A DNA stretch of 64,000 bases from Kosakonia oryzendophytica (GCF_900094925.1 NZ_FMAY01000002.1:214535-278534); one strand, 5' to 3'; counted from the first letter of the stretch, positions 1 through 10,402 are shown. Numbers and translations are program-made. The notes: generated from the sequence alone by a model not told the origin.

Positions 1-126
1 CGGCAGTAAGCTGTGGATCATTTCTGATGAGATATCCATCAGCATACTGACACAGCCCAGCACCCAGACACCTTTCGGTATCTGGCGTAATGTTGCAAAA
101 CGCCTGAACATGTTTTTCCCCGCCAT
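1..126 (-). CDS. MFS transporter, N-terminal fragment (runs off left edge)
   Basis: Reading the minus strand from an ATG at 126 gives 42 uninterrupted codons to the window edge, beginning MAGKNMFRRFATLRQIPKG and continuing into a hydrophobic stretch with the motif VSMLMDISSEMIHSLLP. That motif is typical of the first transmembrane helix of a subgroup of major facilitator superfamily exporters. An in-frame TGA lies five codons upstream of the ATG; no good ribosome binding site is obvious, and a second Met at codon 6 is possible. The substrate cannot be told from 42 residues. E. coli has no such gene next to yjfY as far as I recall, so this is probably an accessory gene. Confidence 0.7.
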   Translation of the reverse strand, partial: MAGKNMFRRFATLRQIPKGVWVLGCVSMLMDISSEMIHSLLP

Positions 127-209
127 GCTTTCACAATGCAGTCAGAGGATTATTAAACCTGCCAGCAGCTGATTTGATAAGACAGAAAGGGAAATAATTG
201 TTGTCAACA

Positions 210-231
210 GCGGCCCCAGGATTGGGGCCGC
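210..231 (-). terminator. Hairpin downstream of yjfY
   Basis: A perfect 8-bp stem (GCGGCCCC / GGGGCCGC) with a six-base loop lies 34 bases past the yjfY stop. The following U-tract on the minus strand is poor, so it may be a weak terminator or an mRNA 3' stabiliser. Confidence 0.45.
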
Positions 232-264
232 AATATCCAGAAAGGAAAATGGTTATCTGCGTGT

Positions 265-537
265 TTAGCGGTAGATATACGCACTGGCATGCAGGTTGCC
301 GTTGCTACCCGGTTCGTGGGTCAGCATCGGTCGGTAATATTTGGCGTTTTGCGCGTCCGTTTCGTCATTGAGAGCCTGGTCTGCTTCACTTTCGGTGGCG
401 AAGTTATGATTAATATAGATAACGCCTAAGCTGTGCACATCGTCCATGTTGCGGGCCTGGTGATTGTCGAGTTTGATTGCTGCTGTTGCGTTCAGGCTTA
501 GTAGCAAAGTTGTAAGTAAAATAGCGATGTATTTCAT
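265..537 (-). CDS. yjfY: YjfY, small periplasmic DUF1471 (YhcN/BhsA-type) protein
   Basis: The 90-residue product begins MKYIAILLTTLLLSLNATAA, a clear Sec signal peptide with cleavage expected after the AxA at residues 18-20. The rest matches the small YhcN/BhsA/McbA family (DUF1471), ending in HASAYIYR as those proteins do. The start at 537 has GGAGCG about ten bases upstream; a longer in-frame reading to 666 lacks a signal at its N-terminus and is rejected. E. coli YjfY is about the same length and is also divergent from rpsF. Family members are stress-induced periplasmic proteins; the role of YjfY itself is not established. Confidence 0.85.
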   Translation of the reverse strand: MKYIAILLTTLLLSLNATAAIKLDNHQARNMDDVHSLGVIYINHNFATESEADQALNDETDAQNAKYYRPMLTHEPGSNGNLHASAYIYR

Positions 538-752
538 GATATTACGCTCCAGTACGACGTGAGTTATTCGTTTTTGAACTTCTCTCCTCCTGTGTGGTGA
601 GGCCTGATTAAAGTTTACGCGTTCGCCTGAAAACGTATCGCGACCATTTCTGATGCTGTCGTTCAAAAAATTGCCATATCAGGCTTGCTTTAATTTTAAG
701 CGGCGCTGGCCAGTTCTCTTTGCGCTTAGTGCGAATTATTTGCTCAATGAAC

Positions 753-781
753 TTGAGTTTGGTGAGGGAGGTAAGTATTAT
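753..781 (+). promoter_or_regulatory. Predicted sigma-70 promoter of the rpsF operon
   Basis: TTGAGT (753-758) and TATTAT (776-781) are separated by exactly 17 bases, giving an expected start near 788 and a leader of about 93 nt ahead of rpsF. The remainder of the 343-base yjfY-rpsF gap holds no gene that I can support. Confidence 0.6.
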
Positions 782-829
782 GACGCGTCAATTTTTCAGC
801 CGACCTTTAACACGTTCCTTGCCTCCCCG

Positions 830-1276
<447 letters not shown>

Positions 1277-1282
1277 TCCTTG

Positions 1283-1829
<547 letters not shown>

Positions 1830-1858
1830 TCGGTCACGGTCCATTAATACGACTTTGA

Positions 1859-2320
<462 letters not shown>

Positions 2321-2342
2321 TTTTTTACTCTAAACAATGTTG

Positions 2343-2374
2343 AAACGCCGGCCTTGTGCCGGCGTTTTGCTTTT
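2343..2374 (+). terminator. Rho-independent terminator of the rpsF-rplI operon
   Basis: A perfect 10-bp stem, AAACGCCGGC / GCCGGCGTTT, with a five-base loop is followed by a T-rich tract, 23 bases after the rplI stop. Confidence 0.9.
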
Positions 2375-2471
2375 CTGCATGACCAAAAAGCCATTTCGCC
2401 GTGTAGGGTAGCTATTTCAGACGCATTCTCTGATAATAAATTGAAACGCAATTTTATTTCTGAGATTTGTC

Positions 2472-3401
2472 ATGGACACTGCTTTACCCACGCCACTCTT
2501 TGCCCGCCGGAATGTGGCTTATGCCTGCGCTACGCTCTGTTGCTTGCTCTGGGGCAGTTCTTACCCGGCCATAAAAAGCGGCTACGAACTTTTTCACATT
2601 GCCACTGATGATATCCCGTCAAAAGTCGTGTTCGCCGGGTATCGATTTTTATTTGCTGGCGCGCTATTGCTGCTTTTTGCGCTGGCGCAGCGTAAACCGA
2701 TAGGCAGGCTGACGAGTGCCCAGTTTGGGCAACTGACGATACTGGGGGTGACCCAGACGGCCCTGCAGTACACCTTTTTCTATATTGGTCTTGCCTTCAC
2801 CACCGGCGTAAACGGTTCGATCATGAATGCGACTGGCACGTTCTTTAGCGTTCTGCTGGCCCATTTTATCTATCAGAATGACAAACTCAGTTTTAACAAA
2901 GCGCTGGGCTGTATTTTGGGCTTTGTGGGGGTCATGTTGGTTAACTTCCACAGTGGATTACGTGACTTTAGCTTTGTCTGGCACGGCGATGGATTCATTA
3001 TCCTGGCGGCGTTCATCCTTTCTGCTGCCACACTGTACGGCAAACGTATTTCTCAGACGGTCGAGCCGACGGTAATGACCGGCTGGCAACTGGCTATCGG
3101 CGGTATCGCGCTGTTGGCGGGCGGGTATTTGTCGGGCGGTGGGTTGGGCGTGCCTGGCGTGGCGGCGGTGGCGATCCTCGGCTACCTGACTTTACTGTCG
3201 GCGATTGCATTTGCGTTATGGAGCATGTTGCTGAAAGTGAACCGCGTAAGCATGATTGCACCGTTTAACTTTGTGATACCGGTTGCTGGCACCGTGTTAT
3301 CCGCCATTTTTCTCGGTGAGAATATTCTGGAACTCAAATACGCGATTGCACTGGTGCTGGTCTGTTCAGGGATCTGGTGGGTCAATAAACGCGCCGGGTA
3401 A
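2472..3401 (+). CDS. EamA/DMT-family inner-membrane transporter
   Basis: The 309-residue, very hydrophobic protein has about ten transmembrane segments arranged as two EamA repeats (roughly residues 17-155 and 165-300). The first repeat starts with CCLLWGSSYPAIKSGYE, the signature start of drug/metabolite transporters; GVMLVNF and FLGENI are also typical. These proteins export or import small metabolites, and the substrate is not predictable here. It is a single gene between the ribosomal operon and ytfB, where E. coli has different genes, so it is an accessory insertion. Its stop codon lies inside a strong hairpin shared with the converging ytfB. Confidence 0.85.
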   Translation: MDTALPTPLFARRNVAYACATLCCLLWGSSYPAIKSGYELFHIATDDIPSKVVFAGYRFLFAGALLLLFALAQRKPIGRLTSAQFGQLTILGVTQTALQYTFFYIGLAFTTGVNGSIMNATGTFFSVLLAHFIYQNDKLSFNKALGCILGFVGVMLVNFHSGLRDFSFVWHGDGFIILAAFILSAATLYGKRISQTVEPTVMTGWQLAIGGIALLAGGYLSGGGLGVPGVAAVAILGYLTLLSAIAFALWSMLLKVNRVSMIAPFNFVIPVAGTVLSAIFLGENILELKYAIALVLVCSGIWWVNKRAG

Positions 3402-3416
3402 AAACGCTACCCGGCG
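3392..3416. terminator. Palindrome between converging DMT gene and ytfB
   Basis: CGCCGGGTA (3392-3400) and TACCCGGCG (3408-3416) form a perfect 9-bp stem that includes the stop codon of the upstream gene. It resembles REP-type palindromes and can act on transcripts from both sides. Confidence 0.55.
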
Positions 3417-3422
3417 GTGAAG

Positions 3423-4061
3423 TTAGCGGGCGCGAATAAAACTGCCGTCCGACTGGCGGGTGAACAGCACCGACTGGCCGCCGGTCTCAATGGTCAGCCC
3501 GGTCACGACGCCGTTGGCGTTCTGGCGAATTTTCACCATCTGCCCGCTTTGCAATGTGCTGAGCGGTTTACCGTCACCCTCTACTTTTGCCATCGCATAC
3601 ACATCTGTTGGCGGCAAGTTATGGTCACGAAACAGTTGCGCCAGCGTTTTCCCTTCTTCAACGCGATACGCGCGCCACTGCTGCTCAATACCGCCAGACG
3701 ACGCGACCGAACGGTTCGGGGTAGCGGCGGGTTGCTGTTGTTGAATGGGCTGTTGCTGTTGCGGCTCGCTAAAGGGAGCTGTTTGCTGTGGCTCACTGAC
3801 CACTGGCGGCGGTGTTTGCTCTGGTGCGGTTTGTTGCGTCGTTGTTGATGAAGGCAACTCAATCTGCGCTTCGCGGGGAGCGGATGAGGTGACAGTGGTC
3901 GTCGTATCCGTTGCCGGGAGCAGGAAACCTATCACCACCAGTAAAGCGGCGAGGATCAGGCCTCGACGGTGCATTGGCGGGAGCGGGTCCATCAGGCGAA
4001 AATGGTCCGGGGCGTGCCAGATTTTCGCCAGGGAAGGTTTCAGTTCAAAGCGCCCGGGCAT
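3423..4061 (-). CDS. ytfB: YtfB, OapA-family cell-division-associated membrane protein
   Basis: The 212-residue product matches E. coli YtfB in length. Residues 1-35 are a cytoplasmic segment (MPGRFELKPSLAKIWHAPDH), followed by one transmembrane helix (GLILAALLVVIGFLLPA), a low-complexity Gln/Pro/Thr-rich linker (about 60-130) and a C-terminal LysM-like/OapA domain beginning WRAYRVEEGKTLAQLFRDH. The start at 4061 is chosen because AGGAGG precedes it; an 18-residue upstream extension is not conserved. OapA proteins are linked to cell-surface adhesion, and YtfB to the division site and glycan binding. It diverges from fklB. Confidence 0.9.
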   Translation of the reverse strand: MPGRFELKPSLAKIWHAPDHFRLMDPLPPMHRRGLILAALLVVIGFLLPATDTTTTVTSSAPREAQIELPSSTTTQQTAPEQTPPPVVSEPQQTAPFSEPQQQQPIQQQQPAATPNRSVASSGGIEQQWRAYRVEEGKTLAQLFRDHNLPPTDVYAMAKVEGDGKPLSTLQSGQMVKIRQNANGVVTGLTIETGGQSVLFTRQSDGSFIRAR

Positions 4062-4325
4062 GGCTTTCCTCCTGCTCCGCGTCATGTAATGTCCTGTCTC
4101 GTTGAGTATATACACGTTATGCTTTTAGCGTTGTTTCTCCGGCGGATAACTGCCTGATTGATGGTGTAAAGCGGCTTCTAGCGACCACAAATCAGGATTT
4201 ATCCTGGTTTCCGTTATTCTTTCCCTTTCTCCGCGATTTGTCATCTTTCCTGAGACAAAGTTGTACCCGGCACAGCGCGACTGTTATGCTGCGCGCTACC
4301 TTAAAAAGCGATGGAAGGAAAACCC

Positions 4326-4946
4326 ATGACAACCCCAACTTTTGACACGATCGAAGCGCAAGCCAGCTATGGCATTGGTTTACAGGTAGGACAGCAGCTG
4401 AGCGAATCCGGGTTAGAGGGGCTGTTACCGGAAGCGCTGGTCGCGGGGATCGCGGACGCGCTGGCAGGCAAACAACCTGCCGTACCGGTTGATGTTGTAC
4501 ATCGCGCGCTGCGCGAAATCCACGAGCGTGCCGATGCGGTTCGTCGTTCACGTTTTGAAGAAATGGCGGCGGAAGGCGTGAAATATCTGGATGAAAACCG
4601 TGAGCGTGAAGGCGTGAACAGCACCGAATCTGGCCTGCAGTTCCGCGTGATCAACCAGGGCGAAGGTGCTATTCCGGCGCGTACTGACCGCGTTCGCGTG
4701 CACTACACCGGTAAACTCATCGATGGTACGGTATTCGACAGCTCCGTGGCGCGCGGCGAACCGGCTGAGTTTCCGGTCAACGGCGTGATTGCCGGTTGGA
4801 TCGAAGCTCTGACGCTGATGCCGGTGGGTTCCAAATGGGAACTGACTATTCCGCACAACCTCGCGTATGGCGAGCGTGGCGCTGGCGCATCCATTCCGCC
4901 GTTCAGTACGCTCATTTTCGACGTGGAACTGCTGGAAATTCTGTAA
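4326..4946 (+). CDS. fklB: FKBP-type peptidyl-prolyl cis-trans isomerase FklB (FKBP22)
   Basis: The 206-residue product equals the E. coli length. The N-terminal helical dimerisation domain (1-85, [20 protein letters not shown]) is followed by the FKBP fold with [16 protein letters not shown] and [17 protein letters not shown], which hold the proline-binding pocket. It is a cytoplasmic homodimeric isomerase and chaperone. The ATG at 4326 follows GGAAGG; a possible start five codons upstream is not conserved. It has its own promoter region, divergent from ytfB. Confidence 0.95.
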   Translation: MTTPTFDTIEAQASYGIGLQVGQQLSESGLEGLLPEALVAGIADALAGKQPAVPVDVVHRALREIHERADAVRRSRFEEMAAEGVKYLDENREREGVNSTESGLQFRVINQGEGAIPARTDRVRVHYTGKLIDGTVFDSSVARGEPAEFPVNGVIAGWIEALTLMPVGSKWELTIPHNLAYGERGAGASIPPFSTLIFDVELLEIL

Positions 4947-4961
4947 TTTCCCGCATGAATA

Positions 4962-4983
4962 CCTCTCTCCGTCAGGAGAGAGG
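4962..4983. repeat. Dispersed CT-rich palindrome downstream of fklB
   Basis: CCTCTCTCC-GTCA-GGAGAGAGG is a perfect 9-bp stem followed by GTG. It belongs to the same family as the elements at 27078-27112 and 63923-63959, and it probably acts as the fklB mRNA 3' structure. Confidence 0.6.
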
Positions 4984-5217
4984 GTGTCTGACTGCGTTGA
5001 TCGTTCGTTAATAAAACTATTATCAATACATTATCTTGCAAACTGCGCAATCGGGTGTATTTTTGTGAACTATTTCGCATTAAGTAAGTGATATGACACT
5101 CACTTTAAACAAATATTTAACATTAGATTTAATTCAGAGTATTCATCCCGCCGATTCTTACCTAATATCGTTGCGTCCTGGAAAGGGCGGAACGCGCAGA
5201 TAAAAAAGGCCAGCAGA

Positions 5218-5236
5218 GCCCCAACACAACACAGAC
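5218..5236 (+). promoter_or_regulatory. C/A-rich GcvB target site in the cycA leader
   Basis: The unstructured stretch CCCCAACACAACACAGACA lies 12 bases ahead of the cycA ATG and covers the Shine-Dalgarno region. It matches the CACAACA-type element bound by the G/U-rich R1 seed of the GcvB small RNA. GcvB repression of cycA is known in E. coli. The rest of the 301-base fklB-cycA gap shows no gene. Confidence 0.6.
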
Positions 5237-5247
5237 AGGAACTAAAC

Positions 5248-6660
5248 ATGGTAGATCAGGTTAAAGTCGTGGCCGACGAACAGGCTCCGGCTGAACAGTC
5301 GCTACGGCGCAATCTTACTAACCGACATATCCAGCTCATCGCTATCGGCGGTGCTATCGGCACCGGGCTGTTTATGGGCTCCGGAAAAACCATCAGCCTC
5401 GCCGGTCCATCGATCATTTTTGTCTATATGATCATCGGCTTTATGCTGTTTTTCGTCATGCGTGCAATGGGCGAGTTGCTGCTGTCGAACCTCGAATACA
5501 AATCGTTTAGCGACTTCGCCGCCGACCTGCTGGGGCCGTGGGCGGGGTACTTCACCGGTTGGACGTACTGGTTTTGTTGGGTGGTAACCGGTATGGCGGA
5601 CGTGGTGGCCATCACGGCATATGCGCAGTTCTGGTTCCCCGGTCTGTCAGACTGGGTGGCGGCGCTGGCGGTGGTGTTTGTACTGCTGAGCCTGAACCTC
5701 GCGACAGTGAAAATGTTTGGCGAGATGGAGTTCTGGTTCGCGATGATCAAAATCGTCGCCATTGTGGCGCTGATCATCGTGGGTGTGGTGATGGTGCTGA
5801 TGCATTTCAAATCACCGGCCGGCGTAGAAGCCTCTTTTGCGCATCTGTGGAATGACGGTGGCTGGTTCCCGAAAGGCATCAGCGGTTTCTTTGCCGGGTT
5901 CCAGATTGCCGTGTTCGCCTTTGTGGGGATTGAGTTGGTGGGCACAACAGCAGCGGAAACCAAAGATCCTGAGAAGTCTCTGCCGCGCGCCATTAACTCG
6001 ATTCCGGTTCGCATCATTATGTTTTACGTGTTTGCGCTGATTGTGATCATGTCCGTTACGCCGTGGAGTTCCGTGGTACCGGATAAGAGCCCGTTTGTGG
6101 AGTTGTTTGTACTGGTGGGGATCCCGGCGGCGGCAAGCATCATTAACTTTGTGGTGCTGACCTCTGCGGCCTCTTCCGCCAACAGCGGCGTCTTTTCCAC
6201 CAGCCGCATGCTGTTTGGCCTTGCGCAGGATGGCGTTGCGCCTAAATCGTTCGGCAAACTCTCTAAGCGTGCCGTTCCGGCGAAGGGGCTTACCTTCTCT
6301 TGCCTGTGCCTGCTCGGCGGCGTGGCGATACTGTATGTGAACCCGAGCGCGATTGCGGCGTTCACCATGATCACGACCGTGTCAGCGATCCTGTTTATGT
6401 TTGTCTGGACGATTATTCTTTGCTCGTATCTGGTCTACCGTAAGAAACGTCCGCACCTGCATGAGCAATCCATCTACAAAATGCCGCTGGGCAAGTTGAT
6501 GTGCTGGGTGTGCATGGCCTTCTTTGTCTTTGTGCTGGTGTTGCTGACGCTGGAAACGGACACCCGACAGGCACTGCTGGTGACGCCTCTGTGGTTTGTG
6601 GTGCTGGGCGCAGGCTGGCTGTATGCCGGTAAAAAGCGTCTGGCTGACCGTCAGCCATAA
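5248..6660 (+). CDS. cycA: D-serine/D-alanine/glycine:proton symporter CycA
   Basis: The 470-residue, 12-helix amino-acid/polyamine/organocation permease has E. coli CycA length. The first helix carries LIAIGGAIGTGLFMGSGKTI, the unwound Gly-rich substrate site of the family; FVGIELVGTTAAETKDPEKS is the conserved loop between helices 6 and 7. It imports D-serine, D-alanine and glycine and admits D-cycloserine. It is monocistronic, with a GGAACT ribosome binding site overlapped by the GcvB target. The terminator at 6702-6725 overlaps the end of the converging ytfE. Confidence 0.97.
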   Translation: MVDQVKVVADEQAPAEQSLRRNLTNRHIQLIAIGGAIGTGLFMGSGKTISLAGPSIIFVYMIIGFMLFFVMRAMGELLLSNLEYKSFSDFAADLLGPWAGYFTGWTYWFCWVVTGMADVVAITAYAQFWFPGLSDWVAALAVVFVLLSLNLATVKMFGEMEFWFAMIKIVAIVALIIVGVVMVLMHFKSPAGVEASFAHLWNDGGWFPKGISGFFAGFQIAVFAFVGIELVGTTAAETKDPEKSLPRAINSIPVRIIMFYVFALIVIMSVTPWSSVVPDKSPFVELFVLVGIPAAASIINFVVLTSAASSANSGVFSTSRMLFGLAQDGVAPKSFGKLSKRAVPAKGLTFSCLCLLGGVAILYVNPSAIAAFTMITTVSAILFMFVWTIILCSYLVYRKKRPHLHEQSIYKMPLGKLMCWVCMAFFVFVLVLLTLETDTRQALLVTPLWFVVLGAGWLYAGKKRLADRQP

Positions 6661-6664
6661 AAAA

Positions 6665-6683
6665 AGAGCCGCAAAGCGGCTCT
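6665..6683 (-). terminator. Terminator of ytfE
   Basis: AGAGCCGC-AAA-GCGGCTCT is a perfect 8-bp stem. On the minus strand it is followed by a run of seven T, as expected for a rho-independent terminator of ytfE. Confidence 0.85.
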
Positions 6684-6701
6684 AAACTTCCATGAATCAA
6701 G

Positions 6702-6725
6702 GGCGCTCTCGGGCGCCTTTATTTT
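6702..6725 (+). terminator. Terminator of cycA overlapping the ytfE 3' end
   Basis: GGCGC (6702-6706) pairs with GCGCC (6713-6717) and is followed by TTTATTTTT on the plus strand. It overlaps the last codons of the converging ytfE. Confidence 0.6.
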
Positions 6726-7384
6726 TCGCCTGCGAGGGCACGCGGGAACAGATTATTGTTTTCCAGACTGATGTGTTCCATCAGATCATCAATCAGCGTA
6801 TTAATGCCGTTGTACATCGCTTTCCAGGTGGTGCAGGCTTCTGGTGGCGGCGTCACGTTGTGCGTGATGTGCTTGATCACGTCCAGTAACTCACCTGCTT
6901 CATCATGCTCGCTTTCCATCACGCTGATCGGGCCCATCGCCTGTGACCCCATGCCCTGTTTGATCATCGGGAAAAGAATTTGTTCTTCTTTCATCATATG
7001 GCTGGAGAGTTCCTGGTGCAGCATCGTCAGGTATTTGGTTAAACCGCGTGGCACGTTAGGTTTGTCAGCGTGAACGCGCTCCACTTTGGTGGCTTGCAGG
7101 ATCAGTTCCGGCAGCTGTTCGCGGTGGCGATCGTGGTAACGCACAATGATGTGATCGATGATTTCCGCCAGTCCCGCTGTGCGCCAGTCTTTGTCTATTG
7201 GCTGTTCCGCCAGCTTCGCCAGCTCTGCTTCGATAACCTCAATATCCAGCTCTTTGCGGGCCGCTGAGCGTCCCAGCGTTTGCTTACCGCCACAGCAGTA
7301 ATCCATATCGTATTTACGGAACAGAGCGGAGGCGCGGGGGATAGAGAGCGCCAGCTCACCCAGGGGTTGATCGCGGAAAGCCAT
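6719..7384 (-). CDS. ytfE: YtfE/Ric di-iron protein, repair of iron-sulfur clusters
   Basis: The 221-residue product matches E. coli YtfE. The N-terminal ScdA-type domain (1-60) carries the [11 protein letters not shown] motif. The C-terminal hemerythrin-like four-helix bundle carries the His/Glu di-iron ligands visible in [14 protein letters not shown], [12 protein letters not shown] and SEHDEAGE segments, ending [17 protein letters not shown]. It restores Fe-S clusters after nitrosative and oxidative damage and can act on nitric oxide. It is monocistronic, with an excellent NsrR operator 26 bases upstream of the start, so induction by nitric oxide is expected. Confidence 0.96.
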   Translation of the reverse strand: MAFRDQPLGELALSIPRASALFRKYDMDYCCGGKQTLGRSAARKELDIEVIEAELAKLAEQPIDKDWRTAGLAEIIDHIIVRYHDRHREQLPELILQATKVERVHADKPNVPRGLTKYLTMLHQELSSHMMKEEQILFPMIKQGMGSQAMGPISVMESEHDEAGELLDVIKHITHNVTPPPEACTTWKAMYNGINTLIDDLMEHISLENNNLFPRALAGEK

Positions 7385-7409
7385 AGCAGTTACCTCATCG
7401 TGATATTAT

Positions 7410-7432
7410 AAGTTGTATTTTAAATGCATCTT
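7410..7432. promoter_or_regulatory. NsrR operator of ytfE
   Basis: AAGTTGTATTT-T-AAATGCATCTT is an 11-1-11 inverted repeat matching the NsrR consensus (AAGATGCATTT-N-AAATGCATCTT) with two substitutions in the left arm. It lies directly upstream of ytfE, a known NsrR target. Confidence 0.85.
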
Positions 7433-7589
7433 TCAGGCGATGATATACCCCTTTCGGGGCAGCAGGAATGGCCTTATGCCTTTCACAGGCAAAAAACCGT
7501 GATATTCATCACAAAAATTCTTTCGAAGTTAACATGTTGAATACAGATGGTTTTTCTGGAAAGTTTCGGATAAGGGAATGTTGCAAGAT

Positions 7590-7616
7590 TAAACAACTCT
7601 GTCGCACTGCCGATAC
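7590..7616 (+). promoter_or_regulatory. Flagellar sigma-28 (FliA) promoter of chemoreceptor 1
   Basis: TAAA (7590-7593), a 15-base spacer and GCCGATAC (7609-7616) match the FliA consensus TAAA-N15-GCCGATAA with one mismatch, 39 bases before the receptor start. Confidence 0.85.
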
Positions 7617-7654
7617 AAACACCTCAGACAATATCCTGCACTTACTATAGGCCT

Positions 7655-9313
7655 ATGATGTTTAAACGAATTAAAGTTATTACATTGTTAATCATGGTGT
7701 TACTCGTGCTTGGCGCCATGCAATTGATCTCTGCAGGCGTGTTTATCAGCGCGCTCAATAACGATAAAAACAACTTCACCGTTTCCCAGGTTTCCAGCCA
7801 GAACGTTTCTGAATTTACCGATGCCTGGATCAGCCTTAACCAGGCGCGCGTGACGCTGAACCGCGGCATGCTGCGTCTGCAAAGCAGCACTGCCAGCCAG
7901 ATTAACGGCGGGCAGCTCAGTGAACTGGCAAACAATGCCACTGAACTGCTGAATCAGGCACAAAAGCATTTCGACAAATATAAAGCCATTCCGGAAACCC
8001 CGGGCCTCGACAAGAACCTGTCGAAAGATCTGGAAACCCAGTATGGCATCTACCATGCCACGCTGACGGAAATGAACCGTTTGCTGATGGCCGGCAAGCT
8101 GGAAGATATGTTCCGCCAGAATGCCGAGCAGAAGCAGACCGCGATGCAAAAAAGCTACCGCACATGGCGTGATGCACAGACGGTGCTGGCGAATGAAGGC
8201 ATCGTCGAGAACGAACGTGATTACCAGCGCATTATGTGGATCATCGGGCTTGTCATGCTGGTGGTGCTGGCGGTGATCGTCATGAGCTGGATTGCGATGC
8301 AGCGCGTCCTGCTGAAACCGTTGCATGAAGTGATGGGACATATTCGTCATATCGCCACCGGTGACCTGACGCACAACATTAACGCCGATGGCAAAAATGA
8401 GATGGCGCTGCTGGCGAAAAACGTGCAGGAGATGCAACAGTCACTGGTGAAAACGGTGAGTGTAGTGCGTGATGGCGCAGATACAATTTATACCGGGGCG
8501 GGCGAAATCTCTGCCGGTAGTAACGATCTCTCTTCCCGTACCGAACAGCAGGCCGCTTCTCTGGAAGAGACGGCGGCCAGCATGGAGCAGTTGACTGCGA
8601 CGGTGAAACAAAACGCCGACAACGCTCGCCAGGCAACGCAACTGGCGCTGAATGCATCCGGTACCGCTAAAAAAGGCGGTCAGGTCGTGGACGGCGTGGT
8701 GCGTACGATGGATGAAATTGCCGCCAGCTCGAGCAAAATTGCGCAGATCACCAACGTGATTGATGGTATTGCCTTCCAGACCAATATCCTGGCGCTGAAC
8801 GCTGCCGTAGAAGCCGCCCGTGCGGGTGAGCAGGGGCGTGGTTTTGCGGTCGTGGCTGGTGAAGTCCGTACGCTGGCGCAGCGTAGCGCTCAGGCGGCGA
8901 AAGAGATCAAAGGCCTGATCGAAGATTCCGGCAGCCGCGTTGATGCGGGGGCGGCGCTGGTTCACCAGGCGGGTGAAACCATGGCTGAGATCGTCAGCGC
9001 GGTAACGCGTGTGACGGATATTATGGGGGAAATCTCCTCGGCGTCTGATGAGCAGAGCCGCGGGATTGACCAGGTGGGCCAGGCCGTTGCCGAGATGGAT
9101 CGCGTGACGCAGCAGAATGCGTCGCTGGTGGAAGAGTCTGCCGCCGCCGCTGCCGCACTGGAAGAGCAGGCCGCGCGCCTGACCGAAACCGTGGCGGTAT
9201 TTAAGGTCAACCGCACACAGCGTGCCAAAACCACCGCGCTGCGGTCACCCGCCAGCATGCCGACAGTGAAAGCGGCGGAAAGCTTCCATGAAGCGAACTG
9301 GGAAACCTTCTAA
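7655..9313 (+). CDS. Methyl-accepting chemotaxis protein, Tsr-like, with NWETF tail
   Basis: The 552-residue receptor has an N-terminal transmembrane helix (about 7-30), a periplasmic four-helix ligand domain (31-188), a second transmembrane helix (about 191-213), HAMP (214-268) and a long signalling coiled coil. The hairpin tip is [20 protein letters not shown] with [12 protein letters not shown]. Methylation-helix motifs such as [19 protein letters not shown] are present, and the protein ends NWETF, the CheR/CheB tether of high-abundance receptors. Overall it is closest to Tsr, but the ligand domain differs and the ligand is unknown. ATG 7655 or 7658 could be used. It is monocistronic with a FliA promoter. 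Confidence 0.93.
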   Translation: MMFKRIKVITLLIMVLLVLGAMQLISAGVFISALNNDKNNFTVSQVSSQNVSEFTDAWISLNQARVTLNRGMLRLQSSTASQINGGQLSELANNATELLNQAQKHFDKYKAIPETPGLDKNLSKDLETQYGIYHATLTEMNRLLMAGKLEDMFRQNAEQKQTAMQKSYRTWRDAQTVLANEGIVENERDYQRIMWIIGLVMLVVLAVIVMSWIAMQRVLLKPLHEVMGHIRHIATGDLTHNINADGKNEMALLAKNVQEMQQSLVKTVSVVRDGADTIYTGAGEISAGSNDLSSRTEQQAASLEETAASMEQLTATVKQNADNARQATQLALNASGTAKKGGQVVDGVVRTMDEIAASSSKIAQITNVIDGIAFQTNILALNAAVEAARAGEQGRGFAVVAGEVRTLAQRSAQAAKEIKGLIEDSGSRVDAGAALVHQAGETMAEIVSAVTRVTDIMGEISSASDEQSRGIDQVGQAVAEMDRVTQQNASLVEESAAAAAALEEQAARLTETVAVFKVNRTQRAKTTALRSPASMPTVKAAESFHEANWETF

Positions 9314-9323
9314 ACCGCGTTAA

Positions 9324-9342
9324 CCCGGCTTCACCAGCCGGG
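9324..9342 (+). terminator. Terminator hairpin after chemoreceptor 1
   Basis: CCCGGCT-TCACC-AGCCGGG is a perfect 7-bp stem ten bases past the stop codon. The T-tract is poor. Confidence 0.55.
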
Positions 9343-9358
9343 TCATCGTCCCACCGCG

Positions 9359-10339
9359 TTACGTGGCATCACTCAGTGACGTAACGCGGGTTGTCACCGG
9401 TTTTGATAACACCGCTGTTACCACGCCACCCACCAGCAAGATAATGCCGCAAAAGGTCAATAGCGGCGGCATACTCTGGCGCAGCAGGAAGGTATACAGC
9501 AACCCGGCAAGGGTTTCGAAAACAATCAGCGGGCCGACAATCACTGTCGGCAGCCTCTGGCAGGCGATGTTCCAGCACAGCGTGCCAACCCATGAGCAAA
9601 ACACCGCAATCACACACATCAGGCCAATAAACACCCACGGACGCGGGCCGAAAGGCAGAGCAAAGTCCGGCTGTTGTGCGGAGAGCCACAGCGTGGCGGC
9701 AATATACCCAACCAGCGACACGGGCAGCGTTACCAGCGCTTGCGCAGTGGCCCACATCATCGGATTTTTATCCGGGTTTTCCCGCAGCCAGCGGGCATTA
9801 CGTAATGCATACCATGCCCAGCAGGCGACCGACGTAAAGGCCAGCGCAATACCCGAACCGTAGCGCCAGGCGCTGAAATCGGGCAAACCGTGGCGCAGTT
9901 CAGCAATGTTTACGCACCCCAACCCCAGCGCAATGCACACCAGTGCAGGCGACAGACGCCGCCACGAAAGCTTACCGTCTCGCTGGCTATAGAGCAGATT
10001 GGCACACACCGGGATCACCACCGGCAGCGTGGCGATAATCATGGTGGAGACCGGCGCGCCGGTACGCTGGATAGCACTGGCCAGGCAGACGTAATAAATC
10101 AGGTTGCCCATGATTGTCAGCCACAGCGCAGTGACCCAGTCGCTGCACGTCAACTGGCGCAGGCGCACGCGGTCCAGCCAGGCCAGCGGCAGAGCAATCA
10201 GCCCCAATGCCAGGTAGCGCCCGGTTGATTGCAATACCGCCGGGTAATCCGGCACAATCAGCGGCCCGACAAAAATCAGCCCCCAAAACAGCCCGGCAAG
10301 CAGGGCATACAACACGCCACTCATCATCTTCTCATCCAT
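9359..10339 (-). CDS. ytfF: YtfF, DMT-family inner-membrane transporter
   Basis: This roughly 320-residue, ten-helix EamA-type protein is close to E. coli YtfF throughout (for example SGVLYALLAGLFWGLIFVGP and AIQRTGAPVSTMIIATLPV). Two in-frame Mets at 10327 and 10324 would give the E. coli start; the ATG at 10339 has an AAGAG-like site and is kept, but is uncertain. YtfF has been linked to cysteine or amino-acid export in related species; its substrate here is inferred only by family. An AraC-type regulator gene ends 63 bases upstream on the same strand and may control it. Confidence 0.88.
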   Translation of the reverse strand: MDEKMMSGVLYALLAGLFWGLIFVGPLIVPDYPAVLQSTGRYLALGLIALPLAWLDRVRLRQLTCSDWVTALWLTIMGNLIYYVCLASAIQRTGAPVSTMIIATLPVVIPVCANLLYSQRDGKLSWRRLSPALVCIALGLGCVNIAELRHGLPDFSAWRYGSGIALAFTSVACWAWYALRNARWLRENPDKNPMMWATAQALVTLPVSLVGYIAATLWLSAQQPDFALPFGPRPWVFIGLMCVIAVFCSWVGTLCWNIACQRLPTVIVGPLIVFETLAGLLYTFLLRQSMPPLLTFCGIILLVGGVVTAVLSKPVTTRVTSLSDAT

Positions 10340-10402
10340 TTTTCTCTTGTTCAGAACCAGTGTAGGGAAGTGACAGGCAGGAATATTGTATGAGGTTGCG
10401 CA

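Noticed and set aside
7468..7650. 60-codon plus-strand frame before chemoreceptor 1
   Set aside because: It overlaps the FliA promoter and leader and has no conserved features.
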